A stretch of 64,000 nucleotides of DNA, from positions 1-64,000 of the forward strand of contig NZ_JHVI01000001.1 of the NCBI RefSeq assembly GCF_000620065.1. The letters run 5' to 3'. Shown here piece by piece: positions 8,648-16,833 of this stretch (its first letter is position 1; each line of letters opens with the position of its first letter). The DNA is from Meiothermus cerbereus DSM 11376. Its GTDB lineage: Bacteria; Deinococcota; Deinococci; Deinococcales; Thermaceae. The notes below the pieces were generated by a model. That model was not told the DNA's origin, did no database searches, and worked only from the letters and a program-made list of their open reading frames with translations. The position numbers were made by a program, and so were the translations under genes.

Positions 8648-8845
8648 CTAGCGGATCCCGAATACCTGCCCGCCGGTCTCGCGGCAAAGCCGCTCGAGGT
8701 TGCGCAACAGCTCCAGAGGACTGGCACAGGGGATGCGCTGGCCGGTCTGAGGGTTTTCTAGCACTGCTGACCAGGGCCGCTCGGGGCTCGGTGGCTCGAT
8801 GTGCACCACCAGATCAAGCGGCACTGGAACACCTTCCCCTTCCAC
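8648..8845 (-). CDS. Small hypothetical protein after the SARP gene
   Basis: 65 aa from GTG 8845 (MEGEGVPVPLDLVVHIEPPS...). The frame is open further upstream (ATLHFVEGEG...), so CTG 8854 or coupling to the upstream SARP stop 25 nt away is possible. No Shine-Dalgarno is visible. The composition looks coding, and PxSPERPWSAVLENPQTGQRI resembles a small beta domain. Not recognised. Its place between the regulator and the lipoprotein suggests one transcript. Confidence 0.45.
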   Translation of the reverse strand: MEGEGVPVPLDLVVHIEPPSPERPWSAVLENPQTGQRIPCASPLELLRNLERLCRETGGQVFGIR

Positions 8846-8870
8846 AAAGTGCAGGGTAGCGGAGGGGGCG

Positions 8871-11870
8871 TCAGTGGATCGTCATTAACCGACGGGCCTC
8901 AATTTTGGCCTGGGTGACGGAGCGAAAACGGTTGATGCTCGCGCGCAAGGCCAGGGCCTGCTGCAGGTCTTCTTCAGCTTTCACCGGTTCGCCCAAAGCC
9001 AGCCAAGCCCCGCCGCGGCTGAACAGGGCGTTAATCCGGTTAACGAGGTTGCCCCTGGCATCCTGAAGGGCCTGCTCAGCCAGGCGCAGGGCGGCCTTGG
9101 GGTTGTTTTGCAGAAGCTCGAGCTCGGCGTAAAGCTGCCGCACCTCCGACCAGCCCCAGTTAAGAGCCTGGGCCAGCTCGAGGCCGCGCTCCAGATCCTG
9201 GGTGACCTGGGCGGTGTCGCCCAAACCCAACCCAGCCTCGGCCCGCACCAGCAAGGCGACCAGCTCCTGCCGCTGTACCCCACCTTGGCGCGCCTTCTCG
9301 AGCAGAGGCTCGAGCTGGGGGGCCACCTCGGCAAATCGTCCCAGGCTGTTCAAAACCCGCGCCCGCACAATGCCAATGCGCTCTTGCAACAACCAAAAAT
9401 CCGAAGGCGCGGGGCCGTGCTGCTGCATCAGGGTTTCGGCTTCCGCCAGCAAGTCCAGCGCCGCCTGGGCTTGTTGCTGCAGCATCAGGGTCAGGCTGTG
9501 GCAGACTTGGGCCTCGACGGTGTAGAAGGGCGATAGCCCCGAGGCCAACTCAAATAACTGCTGCCCATCCCGCATGGCTTCCTCAAGCAGCCCCAAATCG
9601 CGCTGATAATGGGTCACAAATACCAAGGGATAAAAGGCCTCAGCTACCGAGACTTGAAGGGCAAACGCATAGGCCCGCCAACTGGCTTCCATCGCACCCA
9701 AAAGGTCTTGCTGGTCGTCGAGCACCATCCCCCGGTAAAACCAGACGTTGGAGCGCTCTCGAGCGGTTTGGGCATTGCGCTGCAAAACATCGAGTAGCTC
9801 GAGCTGTTGCTCGAGGCAGGTCGTCCCGGTTTGTCGACCCAGATAAAAGCGCTGGTTGAGAAGCTCGAATCGCTCTGGATGCTCCGGCGGCAGGGCTTCC
9901 AGGGCCAAACCATAGTAGATATCCGCCTCACGAAAAGCCAGCACTGCGCGGGCCTGAAGGGCGGCTTTGTGCCACCAGCCGGCCGCCTGCTCGAGCTGGC
10001 CTGCAGTTTGAAAATAACCCGCTACCCTGGCCGGATGCACGGCTTGTCCGGCATAGTGCCGGGCCAGACGGGCCGAGATGAGGCGCTTGCGGTCGGGTTT
10101 GAGGGATTCGGCAATCGTACGGGCGATCAGGTCGTGACTAAAGCCATAGCCCTGTGCGGTGGCCTCGAGCAGCCGGGCTTGAGCGGCCCGCTCGAGGGCC
10201 TCGCAAACCTCCCAGTCTGAAAGGGCAGTGGCCTCGGCCAGGGTTTTTGAATCAAAACTGCTGTCGGCAATTAGTGCGGCCACCTCCAAGCAGCGCCGCA
10301 CCGCCGCCCCCTGGCGCTCGAGGCGGCCCAGGATGGTCTGGCGCACGCTGGGGGCAATCTGCAACTCGGTATAGTCGTGGGTAGCCTCGTCGTATGGGGT
10401 CTCCCAGACCCCACCCTCACCCAACCGCAACTCGCCCAATTCAAACAGGCTCTGCAGGGTCTCGAGCACGAAAAGTGGGTTGCCCGAGGTTACCTGGTAG
10501 ATCCGCCGGGGGAACAAACTAGCCGGACGTCCCGAGAGATGGGCAATTAGCTCGGCGACTGCAAGCTCGCTCAGGGGCTCGAGGTCGAACCATTGCGCCA
10601 CTCTGCTGCTGCACCAGTCTGCATAGCGCTTGGCTACCTCGGGCAGCAGCTCTTCAGGTCGAAAGGTGGCCACCAAGCGTATCGCCCCCCGCCCAGCCGC
10701 CAACACCCGCAGGCTCCAGGGGTCGCTGTAGTGTTCGTCTTCGCTCAGGAAGGTGCTACAGCCGTAGGCCTGAGTCAGCAGCTCCAACAGGGCTGAAAAG
10801 AAGCGCACCTGGGTGCTTTCTTCCAAAGGGGGCGGAAGGGTGGGCGAGAGCTCGGGCAGTAGACGGGCCGCCTCGAGACGCACCCAGGGTTTGAGCCTGA
10901 CCTTTGGGTTGGCCCGCAAAGCCTGTCGCAGCCAGCGGCTCATGGAGGCATAGGGGGTCTGGGTCTCTTCCGGCTGGCCTGAGAGCACGGTGTAGGAGCC
11001 CTGGCGGGACAAAAACGCTTCCGCAAGCCGACTCTTGCCTATGCCCGCAGGACCTGCCAGCAGCAGTGTTTTTCCGTCTTGCCAGGCTGCTTGCATTCGC
11101 TGGAGGGTGTCTTCCCGCCCCACCAGAGGCGGCTTATGGGCGAGACTGCGGTAGGATTGTGGCTTCGCAGCAGGGGCAGATGGGCGCAGGCGGATTTGCT
11201 CGGCCAGTGCCTGGATTTCGGGGAGGGGCTCCAGGGCCAACTCGCGCTCCAACACCCTTTGGAGCTGCTGATACTGGGCCAGGGCCCGCTCCGGTTGGCC
11301 CAAAGCTGCATACAATCGCATCACATCACGGTAAAGCTGCTCTTGTAGTTCATCACAGCGAAGCAGCTCGAGGTAGAGTTCCAGGGCCTGTTGCAGCGCT
11401 CCCTGGGCCTCGAGGTCCCTGGCTTGCGCCCGCATGGCCGCTTGCAGTTGTTCCCTCAGCCGTTCGCGCTGTTGACCCAACCACAACGTATAGGCTTCCT
11501 CCTCCAGCTCCCAGCCTTGCAAAAACTCCCCCCGGTACAGCCGCCGGGCCTCTGCCCAGTGGCCCGCCTCCACCTGCTGCCGAAACTCAATCACATCCAG
11601 CGCAAAGCCAGCATGGAGCTCGAGCCAGCTACGACAGATATGCAGTTGGCTGTGCAGTGGGGTTTTGGTCAGTTGGTAGAGGGTCTGCCGCAGGCTATGC
11701 TGTCCTTTGGCCTCCGGCAGACTTCCCCACAGCAGCTCCACCAGTCGGCCGCGTTCGCTGCGACCCTCGAGGGCCAGGTAGGCCACCAGCGCCACCGCCT
11801 TGCGGGGCAGCACCAGCTCGTGTTCTATATGCACAACCTGTGGAGGCCCTAGCAATTCCAGCCGCAACAT
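8871..11870 (-). CDS. SARP/AfsR-like regulator (BTAD-AAA-TPR)
   Basis: 999 aa. Residues 1-95 form a winged-helix DNA-binding domain (LPRKAVALVAYLALEG, then LVELLWGSLPEAKGQHSLRQ). A bacterial transcriptional activation (BTAD) domain spans about 96-230. A P-loop NTPase follows, with Walker A GPAGIGKS at 273-280 and a Walker B-like stretch near FLSEDEHYSDPWSLRVL. The last 400 residues are TPR-like helical repeats. This is the layout of SARP/AfsR and related activators. GGAGG lies 6 nt before ATG 11870. It heads a tight same-strand series of secreted-protein genes down to 6222, its most likely targets by position. Confidence 0.85.
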   Translation of the reverse strand: MLRLELLGPPQVVHIEHELVLPRKAVALVAYLALEGRSERGRLVELLWGSLPEAKGQHSLRQTLYQLTKTPLHSQLHICRSWLELHAGFALDVIEFRQQVEAGHWAEARRLYRGEFLQGWELEEEAYTLWLGQQRERLREQLQAAMRAQARDLEAQGALQQALELYLELLRCDELQEQLYRDVMRLYAALGQPERALAQYQQLQRVLERELALEPLPEIQALAEQIRLRPSAPAAKPQSYRSLAHKPPLVGREDTLQRMQAAWQDGKTLLLAGPAGIGKSRLAEAFLSRQGSYTVLSGQPEETQTPYASMSRWLRQALRANPKVRLKPWVRLEAARLLPELSPTLPPPLEESTQVRFFSALLELLTQAYGCSTFLSEDEHYSDPWSLRVLAAGRGAIRLVATFRPEELLPEVAKRYADWCSSRVAQWFDLEPLSELAVAELIAHLSGRPASLFPRRIYQVTSGNPLFVLETLQSLFELGELRLGEGGVWETPYDEATHDYTELQIAPSVRQTILGRLERQGAAVRRCLEVAALIADSSFDSKTLAEATALSDWEVCEALERAAQARLLEATAQGYGFSHDLIARTIAESLKPDRKRLISARLARHYAGQAVHPARVAGYFQTAGQLEQAAGWWHKAALQARAVLAFREADIYYGLALEALPPEHPERFELLNQRFYLGRQTGTTCLEQQLELLDVLQRNAQTARERSNVWFYRGMVLDDQQDLLGAMEASWRAYAFALQVSVAEAFYPLVFVTHYQRDLGLLEEAMRDGQQLFELASGLSPFYTVEAQVCHSLTLMLQQQAQAALDLLAEAETLMQQHGPAPSDFWLLQERIGIVRARVLNSLGRFAEVAPQLEPLLEKARQGGVQRQELVALLVRAEAGLGLGDTAQVTQDLERGLELAQALNWGWSEVRQLYAELELLQNNPKAALRLAEQALQDARGNLVNRINALFSRGGAWLALGEPVKAEEDLQQALALRASINRFRSVTQAKIEARRLMTIH

Positions 11871-11943
11871 AGGCTGCCTCCATTGTGCTCAATTTCGCCT
11901 GCAACTGCCAGGATAGACAGCACCCATGCGACCACGTGCGCGA

Positions 11944-12303
11944 TTAAACAGGCTCTAGCGAGCCCACTTCGGCTGTCTGCTCGACCGGTGTTAAAGGTGT
12001 TTCGACGGACGCGTCAGGCTTATGTCCATGTTTGGCGTCTTTCTCAGGCTCGGGCTTGACCCCCTGGGTAACAGCATATTCCCACCAGAGCTGTAAAAGC
12101 TGGGGCTCGAGGTCGGCCACCATTCCTTGTAGGCGAACCAGCTCGTTGCGGGCCAGGCCGTTGTTGATGACCACACCCACCGGTTTCAGGGTGAACTTGG
12201 CCCATGCCTCCCCGTCGCGGGTCACAAAAATATGCGGTTTTTCCTGGGCGCTGCCCGACTTGACATAAAAGCGAAAACCACCCCGTCGCATCAGCGTCAA
12301 CAT
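11944..12303 (-). CDS. DUF4160-family protein
   Basis: 119 aa. The first 80 residues (GGFRFYVKSGSAQEKPHIFV, then AWAKFTLKPVGVVINNGLARNEL and LLQLWWEYAV) match the DUF4160 pattern. Members usually occur as small genes beside DUF2442 partners, sometimes in toxin-antitoxin-like settings. No DUF2442 gene is present here. The tail (about 85-119) is charged and low in complexity. TAAACT ends 6 nt before the ATG, so it is probably leaderless. Function unknown. Confidence 0.75.
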   Translation of the reverse strand: MLTLMRRGGFRFYVKSGSAQEKPHIFVTRDGEAWAKFTLKPVGVVINNGLARNELVRLQGMVADLEPQLLQLWWEYAVTQGVKPEPEKDAKHGHKPDASVETPLTPVEQTAEVGSLEPV

Positions 12304-12309
12304 GGTTCA

Positions 12310-12315
12310 AGTTTA
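12310..12315 (-). promoter_or_regulatory. Leaderless -10 box (TAAACT, minus strand)
   Basis: On the minus strand TAAACT is followed by TGAACC and then the ATG of the DUF4160 gene: a 6-nt gap and no Shine-Dalgarno. Confidence 0.5.
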
Positions 12316-12371
12316 TCCATTCCGGGGCTGGCCTTCGGTGCTTCTGACCAACCAGGACGTTAAGCCAACCT

Positions 12372-12433
12372 ATCGCACCCTGCACAGCTATCAAGTTGGT
12401 GTGTGGCGCAATAATCCTTCAAGGGCACTCTAG
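12372..12433. repeat. Stop-codon repeat (TATCGC...CTAG family), short copy
   Basis: 62 bp starting TATCGCACCCTGCACAG and ending AAGGGCACTCTAG. It shares both ends with the 106-bp copies at 21275 and 33671 but lacks their middle hairpin. The final CTAG supplies the TAG stop of the TRAP permease gene on the minus strand. Confidence 0.6.
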
Positions 12434-14793
12434 TCGGCTGACTGGGGCCGGGGGGTTGCCTTCTGCTCGCCCCGCAAAAAGAACAGCAGCCCCAGCGCAA
12501 AGGGAACAAAGGCCATCCAAAGGTTGGGATAAGGATAGAACAGGGCCAGGGCCAAGAGGCCCATCACCCAGCTTTCCCAGCGCCGCAACGGGTGACGGGT
12601 ATAACCCACCGTGGCCGCAGCCAGGAAAATAATGGCGACCGCCGTAAAGAAGAAGCGCTCGAGGATAATCAACCACCCCTCTATTCCCGGCACATTCTGC
12701 AGCACCGGCAGAATGAGCAGGCCGGTGCCGGTAAAGGAGAGCAGGAAGAAGAAGCCGATGATGTACTTGGCCAGCGCCACCCGTGCCGCATACACCCCGG
12801 TCAGGATGGGGTTGGTTTTGAACACCGAGGCCGCCGCATAGCCGGAGAGCGCTACCGGTGGGGTGACGTCGGCCAGCACCGCATAGTAGAAGAGGAACAT
12901 GTGGGTGGCCAGGGTCGCGGCCAGCACAGCCTGCTGGGGCTCGAGGCCATAGCCTTGGAAATTGGCCGCGGCAATTTTGATGATGGCCGGCGCCGTGAGC
13001 GAGGCAGTGAGCACGTAGGTGGCCGTTGGGGGTACGCCCATCCCCAGAACCAGGCTAAAAACCGCCGTGACCAGCGTAGCCAGCAGCAGGCTTTCCCCCG
13101 AGACCTGCCCCAGAAAAATCGAGAATTTGGAGGGTAGCCCGGTGATCACCATCATGCCGAAAATAAGGTTGGCCGCCACAATGGCCGAGCCGATGGGAAT
13201 CAGTTGGCGAAAACCCTCCACCAAACCCTGGGCAATGGGTTCGATGGCCGCGCGCAACTTGCCTGTGACCGCAGCAGGGTACACAAACGTACCCAACAGC
13301 AGTCCCAACACCGCCAGCGTAATGGGCAGCACCGGGATGTTGCCCAGGTTCCACCCCGCCAGCAATGGGGTCAAACTACCCACGATGCCCAGAACAATGC
13401 CCAGGGGCAGCCCAATCTTGTAGGCCGATCCCTGCATGGCCTCGTTCAGCGGGGCAGGCCGCAGGGTAGGGTCGAGGTAGGTGATCAACACAAAGGCCAG
13501 CGCCGCCAGATAGACTGCAGTGGCCACTTCAGTGCCCAGGTATAGCAAAGTCACGATTAAAACAATCGGGATAAAGATGGTGCTGTAGCGCAGGGCGTAG
13601 CGTCGTCCCAGAGGAATATCCGCTCCCACCGGGGGTAGCTTGGCCTTGCGGGCATAGAACTCGTTGAAGGTGAGAATCCCCAACAGATACAGCAGCATGG
13701 GCCCCAGGGCCATAATCACCACCCAGAGGTAGCTGATCTGCAGGATTTCCACCATCACAAAGGCGATGGAGCCTAGAACTGGCGGCGTAATCAGGGCAAT
13801 GGTGCCGGCGGTGGCCACCAGGCCAGCGGCGATCATCTTGTCGTAGTTGGCTCTTTCGTAAAGGGGCTTGGTCAGGGTAGCCACGAACTGGGTATCGGCA
13901 GCCCCAGAGCCGCTAAACATACCCATAAACACCGAGGCGATGCCGGTTACCCGGCCAGGGGTCTGGGGGGTGCGGCCCACCATGGCCAGGGCCATATTGG
14001 CCACCACCTTACCCAGCCCCAGGGCTCCAATGAGTCCCGAGAGAATGGTGAAGTAGACGATATATTTGGCCGAAACCCCAGTGATAAGGCCATAGATGCC
14101 GGCCTCGGTTTCGTTGAAGGTTTTGCCCAGGATCAGGTCGATGCCGTTTTTGGCCCCCCGGAAGGTACCGGGCACATACTGGCCGTACATGTTGTAGGTC
14201 AGGAAAATAAGCACCAGCGAGGGCATGATGGGGCCCAGCAGCCTGCTCACCAGCCCCAGCACCAGAATGATGATGGTGAAGGACATGGCCATGTCCCAGC
14301 CTGCGGGAATTACCGCCCGGTTGACCAGTTCTTCGTAGTAGCGCACCTGGTAGGCCCAGGGCGCAATGGCCAGTAAAGCTGCGGCTATATCGGCGTAGCG
14401 CCGCAACCGCGGCAGCAGGTTGGGGCCTACCGCAAGGGCCCAGGCCAGGGTGCCCATTAGCTTGCCGAGCAGGGGAATATCCACCCCAGGCACGTTAGGC
14501 ACCCAGAAGGTGTACAAGAACGGTAGCGACAAAAGCGCAAAAACCCAGGAGCCCATGGTGGGCTTTGCGGCATGCAGTTGCGAGGTAATCAGGTAGCCAG
14601 CCACCAGCAGCAGCAGCACGTGGGTGGCCCGTCGTAGCTGCACCTGATCCAGAATGCTGATATTCTCCCGACTCAACGGCGTGAAAGGATGAAGCACCAG
14701 GTACAGGCTGAACAAAGCCGCCACCAGGAGGATGAACCAGATGATGCGTCCCAGCGGGGTGGTTCTACCTGCGCTGTCCTTGGGTATCTCCAT
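12430..14793 (-). CDS. TRAP transporter fused permease (DctQ-DctM, TAXI type)
   Basis: 787 aa, about 17-19 membrane segments, the length of fused small-plus-large TRAP permeases that work with TAXI binding proteins. Typical large-subunit segments are seen: GGVANMALAMVGRTPQTPG-like, FSGSGAADTQFVATLTKPLY, and GMGVPPTATYVLTASLTAPA. These transporters use the sodium or proton gradient to import an organic acid caught by the periplasmic protein encoded just upstream. GGAGG stands 8 nt before the ATG. The last codon lies in the short repeat at 12372-12433. Confidence 0.9.
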   Translation of the reverse strand: MEIPKDSAGRTTPLGRIIWFILLVAALFSLYLVLHPFTPLSRENISILDQVQLRRATHVLLLLVAGYLITSQLHAAKPTMGSWVFALLSLPFLYTFWVPNVPGVDIPLLGKLMGTLAWALAVGPNLLPRLRRYADIAAALLAIAPWAYQVRYYEELVNRAVIPAGWDMAMSFTIIILVLGLVSRLLGPIMPSLVLIFLTYNMYGQYVPGTFRGAKNGIDLILGKTFNETEAGIYGLITGVSAKYIVYFTILSGLIGALGLGKVVANMALAMVGRTPQTPGRVTGIASVFMGMFSGSGAADTQFVATLTKPLYERANYDKMIAAGLVATAGTIALITPPVLGSIAFVMVEILQISYLWVVIMALGPMLLYLLGILTFNEFYARKAKLPPVGADIPLGRRYALRYSTIFIPIVLIVTLLYLGTEVATAVYLAALAFVLITYLDPTLRPAPLNEAMQGSAYKIGLPLGIVLGIVGSLTPLLAGWNLGNIPVLPITLAVLGLLLGTFVYPAAVTGKLRAAIEPIAQGLVEGFRQLIPIGSAIVAANLIFGMMVITGLPSKFSIFLGQVSGESLLLATLVTAVFSLVLGMGVPPTATYVLTASLTAPAIIKIAAANFQGYGLEPQQAVLAATLATHMFLFYYAVLADVTPPVALSGYAAASVFKTNPILTGVYAARVALAKYIIGFFFLLSFTGTGLLILPVLQNVPGIEGWLIILERFFFTAVAIIFLAAATVGYTRHPLRRWESWVMGLLALALFYPYPNLWMAFVPFALGLLFFLRGEQKATPRPQSAD

Positions 14794-14883
14794 AAGCCGA
14801 CCTCCAAAAACCTGCTATGTGCGTGATTATAACGGGCCTTTAGCTTCTGCCGGGATTGCTTAAAGCCCCGGCTGCTGTGAAAA

Positions 14884-14909
14884 AGCTCCCCCAGGCTCGA
14901 GGGAGCTTA
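14884..14909 (-). terminator. Terminator/attenuator between TAXI protein and permease
   Basis: On the minus strand AAGCTCCC and GGGAGCTT form an 8-bp stem with a 10-nt loop, followed by TTTTTC. It lies 16 bases past the binding-protein stop and before the permease, so it would leave the binding protein in excess. Confidence 0.75.
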
Positions 14910-14925
14910 CAAAAACTGGCCCAGT

Positions 14926-15927
14926 TTAGCGAATGGCGCCAACTTCACGCAGGTAGCGCACGGCGCCAGGGTGGAAGGGAACCACCATTTTCTGGTTGTA
15001 CAGGTCTACGGTGTTCTTGATGGTGGTGTCCCGTGCGGCAGCGGTGGTGGTCACCAGGGTCTGCAGGTTGCTGAACACCGCTTTCATGATGGCGGCGGCC
15101 AGGTCGTCGGGCATGGAGGCCGGACACAGAAAGACGTTGCCCGTGTAGAGTGCAAATACGTCGTCTTTAGTGCCGTAGGCACTCTTTGGCAGCTTACCGG
15201 TGGTGATAATACCGGGGAACTCCTTGAGCAAAAGTTGCGCGGTGGGGCCTGTGCGGGGCGAGTCCACCAACTTAATCTGGTCGCCTTTACGGGCCAGACT
15301 CTGGGCCAGCTCGACTACGCTCGAGGTGGGCACACCCCCCACCCAGAAGTAGGCGTCGATGGTGCCTTCGGAAAGGGCCTTGGCCGACTCGGCAGCGGGC
15401 AGGCGCTCGCGCTTGGCAAACTCACGCACATCCACCCCGGCGCCTTTGAGCACCAGCAGGGCCAGGTTTTCCGTGGAGGAGCCGGGCTGCCCGGTCGATA
15501 CCCTTTTACCGCGCAGATCACCCACATACTTGATGCCCGACTTTTCGGTGGTCACGATATGAATCAGGCTGGGGTACATGTAGAACATGATGCGCTGCAT
15601 ATCGGCCTTGCGCTGGGCAAAGCGGGGTTCCTCACCGGTGTAGGTAACCAGGGCCGAGTCGGTGGTGGCAAGGGCGCAGTAGTAGGTGTTGGAGCGGGGG
15701 TCGGTGCGGTCGCGCAAGAGCAGCAGGTTGTCGTAGGAGCCGCCCGTCTGCTGGGCTGTGGCGTCGGCAACGCCCGCCTCGCTCAAAATCTTGGCGATAG
15801 CCTGCCCGTAAAAGAAAAATACCCCACCGGTGCTGCCTGTAGGGATAACCACCCTGGGACGCTGCTGAGCAAACGCCGTGCCTACCAGCAGCATCAAAAC
15901 AACCATCGCAAGTTTCCACAATTTCAT
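14926..15927 (-). CDS. TAXI-family TRAP transporter solute-binding protein
   Basis: 333 aa with a signal peptide (MKLWKLAMVVLMLLVGTAFA). The mature protein begins PRVVIPTGSTGGVFFFYGQAIAKIL in pattern, the hallmark of TAXI (TRAP-associated extracytoplasmic immunogenic) proteins, with YPSLIHIVT and GKRVSTGQPGSSTEN later. It binds the substrate in the periplasm and hands it to the fused permease. ATG 15927 is preferred over TTG 15933 because AGGAGG lies 7 nt before it. The ligand is not known; glutamate or other small acids are known for relatives. Confidence 0.9.
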   Translation of the reverse strand: MKLWKLAMVVLMLLVGTAFAQQRPRVVIPTGSTGGVFFFYGQAIAKILSEAGVADATAQQTGGSYDNLLLLRDRTDPRSNTYYCALATTDSALVTYTGEEPRFAQRKADMQRIMFYMYPSLIHIVTTEKSGIKYVGDLRGKRVSTGQPGSSTENLALLVLKGAGVDVREFAKRERLPAAESAKALSEGTIDAYFWVGGVPTSSVVELAQSLARKGDQIKLVDSPRTGPTAQLLLKEFPGIITTGKLPKSAYGTKDDVFALYTGNVFLCPASMPDDLAAAIMKAVFSNLQTLVTTTAAARDTTIKNTVDLYNQKMVVPFHPGAVRYLREVGAIR

Positions 15928-16038
15928 TAGCAAACCTCCTGAAACCGGCTTGGGAGCAAACGTTTGGCCACATCAAAAAAAGCCACGAACTGATGCGGCC
16001 ACGGGTTAAGCTTCCGGCTTTCGACAGTTTACATTTTG

Positions 16039-16049
16039 CATGTAACATG
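16039..16049. promoter_or_regulatory. Candidate GntR operator
   Basis: CATGTAACATG is an 11-bp perfect palindrome around a central A. It sits 28 bp before the GntR start and in the divergent region with the TAXI gene, a natural place for self-control and control of the transporter. Short palindromes occur by chance, so this is tentative. Confidence 0.35.
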
Positions 16050-16076
16050 TCAAGGGACGAGAGGGAAAGCACTCAG

Positions 16077-16772
16077 ATGAAAGCTGATTCGGCCCCCAGG
16101 CAAAAAGTTTTACCAAAAGCCAGGCTGCAGTCCCAACGCCTGGCCGATCAGGCCTACGCCTTGCTTCGTGCCCAAATTCTAAATGGCGAGCTGCCTCCAG
16201 GGCATGCCCTGAGCGTTCCCAAGCTCTCCCGTCTGCTGGGGGTTTCACGCAGTCCGGTGCGCGAGGCGGTCTTGCAGCTCGTAGCCGATGGCCTGGCCCA
16301 GGAAGAGGCCCACAAGGGAGCTGTGGTAGCCCATTTTGGCCTCGAGGACGCCCTGCAAATACTCGAGGCCCGGGAAGCGCTGGAGCTGGCCTCGGTGCAG
16401 CTGGGCGTCCGCCGCGCTACCACGCGCGACCTGGAGGAGCTCCAGCGTATCTTGCAAGCACAGGCCGAAACTGTTCAAAACGGCGACCTCGAGGGCTATC
16501 AGGCCACCGACCTGCAGTTTCACAAAATGCTGGGCAGCCTGAGCTATAACCCCGTACTGGAGCGCATGGTGGGGCTACTCAAGGATCAGTTCCACCTGGC
16601 CTTAGAACCCGCAGCCCGCAGCCTGGGTCAGCTCGAGCGGGGGTTCCAGGAACATCAGGAGGTGCTAAAGGCCCTCGAGGCCCGCAGTGCCCCGCAAGCC
16701 GCCAGAGCCCTGCAAAAACACTTCGAGCGCATCCGCGAAAGCCTGGAAAGTTGGCTGGCTGCAAGAGGCTAG
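16077..16772 (+). CDS. GntR/FadR-family (FCD) transcriptional regulator
   Basis: 231 aa. An N-terminal winged helix (about 20-85: QAYALLRAQILNGELPPG, then LSRLLGVSRSPVREAVLQL) is followed by an all-helical FCD ligand domain. Metal-binding residues are suggested by D-x-x-FHKML and by H at EHQEVL and KHF. FCD regulators usually sense an organic acid. It is divergent from the TAXI-TRAP genes and probably controls their use. ATG 16077 follows GAGAGGG; an in-frame ATG at 16047 is possible. Confidence 0.88.
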   Translation: MKADSAPRQKVLPKARLQSQRLADQAYALLRAQILNGELPPGHALSVPKLSRLLGVSRSPVREAVLQLVADGLAQEEAHKGAVVAHFGLEDALQILEAREALELASVQLGVRRATTRDLEELQRILQAQAETVQNGDLEGYQATDLQFHKMLGSLSYNPVLERMVGLLKDQFHLALEPAARSLGQLERGFQEHQEVLKALEARSAPQAARALQKHFERIRESLESWLAARG

Positions 16773-16793
16773 CGCCCTTTGCAAAAGCCAGCC

Positions 16794-16817
16794 TAAACTG
16801 ACCCAGCGGTCAGTTTA
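16794..16817. promoter_or_regulatory. TetR-type operator palindrome
   Basis: TAAACTGACC-CAGC-GGTCAGTTTA is a perfect inverted repeat with 10-bp arms and a 4-bp centre, typical of TetR-family sites. It covers the -35 region of the MFS promoter, so binding should block transcription. No TetR gene lies in the window. Confidence 0.75.
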
Positions 16818-16821
16818 GGGG

Positions 16822-16827
16822 TATGAT
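16822..16827 (+). promoter_or_regulatory. Leaderless -10 box (TATGAT)
   Basis: TATGAT ends 6 nt before the GTG start at 16834, just after the TetR-type palindrome. Confidence 0.6.
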
Positions 16828-16833
16828 GGACAG

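Noticed and set aside
10904-11872. 322-codon plus-strand frame
   Set aside because: It is antisense to the SARP gene, which has clear domains. The product is Pro/Ala/Gly-rich with no fold, as expected from the complement of GC-rich coding DNA.
12304-12432. 42-codon plus-strand frame ATGGTTCAAG...CTCTAG
   Set aside because: It overlaps the DUF4160 promoter and the short stop-codon repeat. No Shine-Dalgarno and no leaderless box.
14971-15930. 319-codon plus-strand frame
   Set aside because: It is antisense to the TAXI binding protein. No domain and Gly-rich shadow composition.
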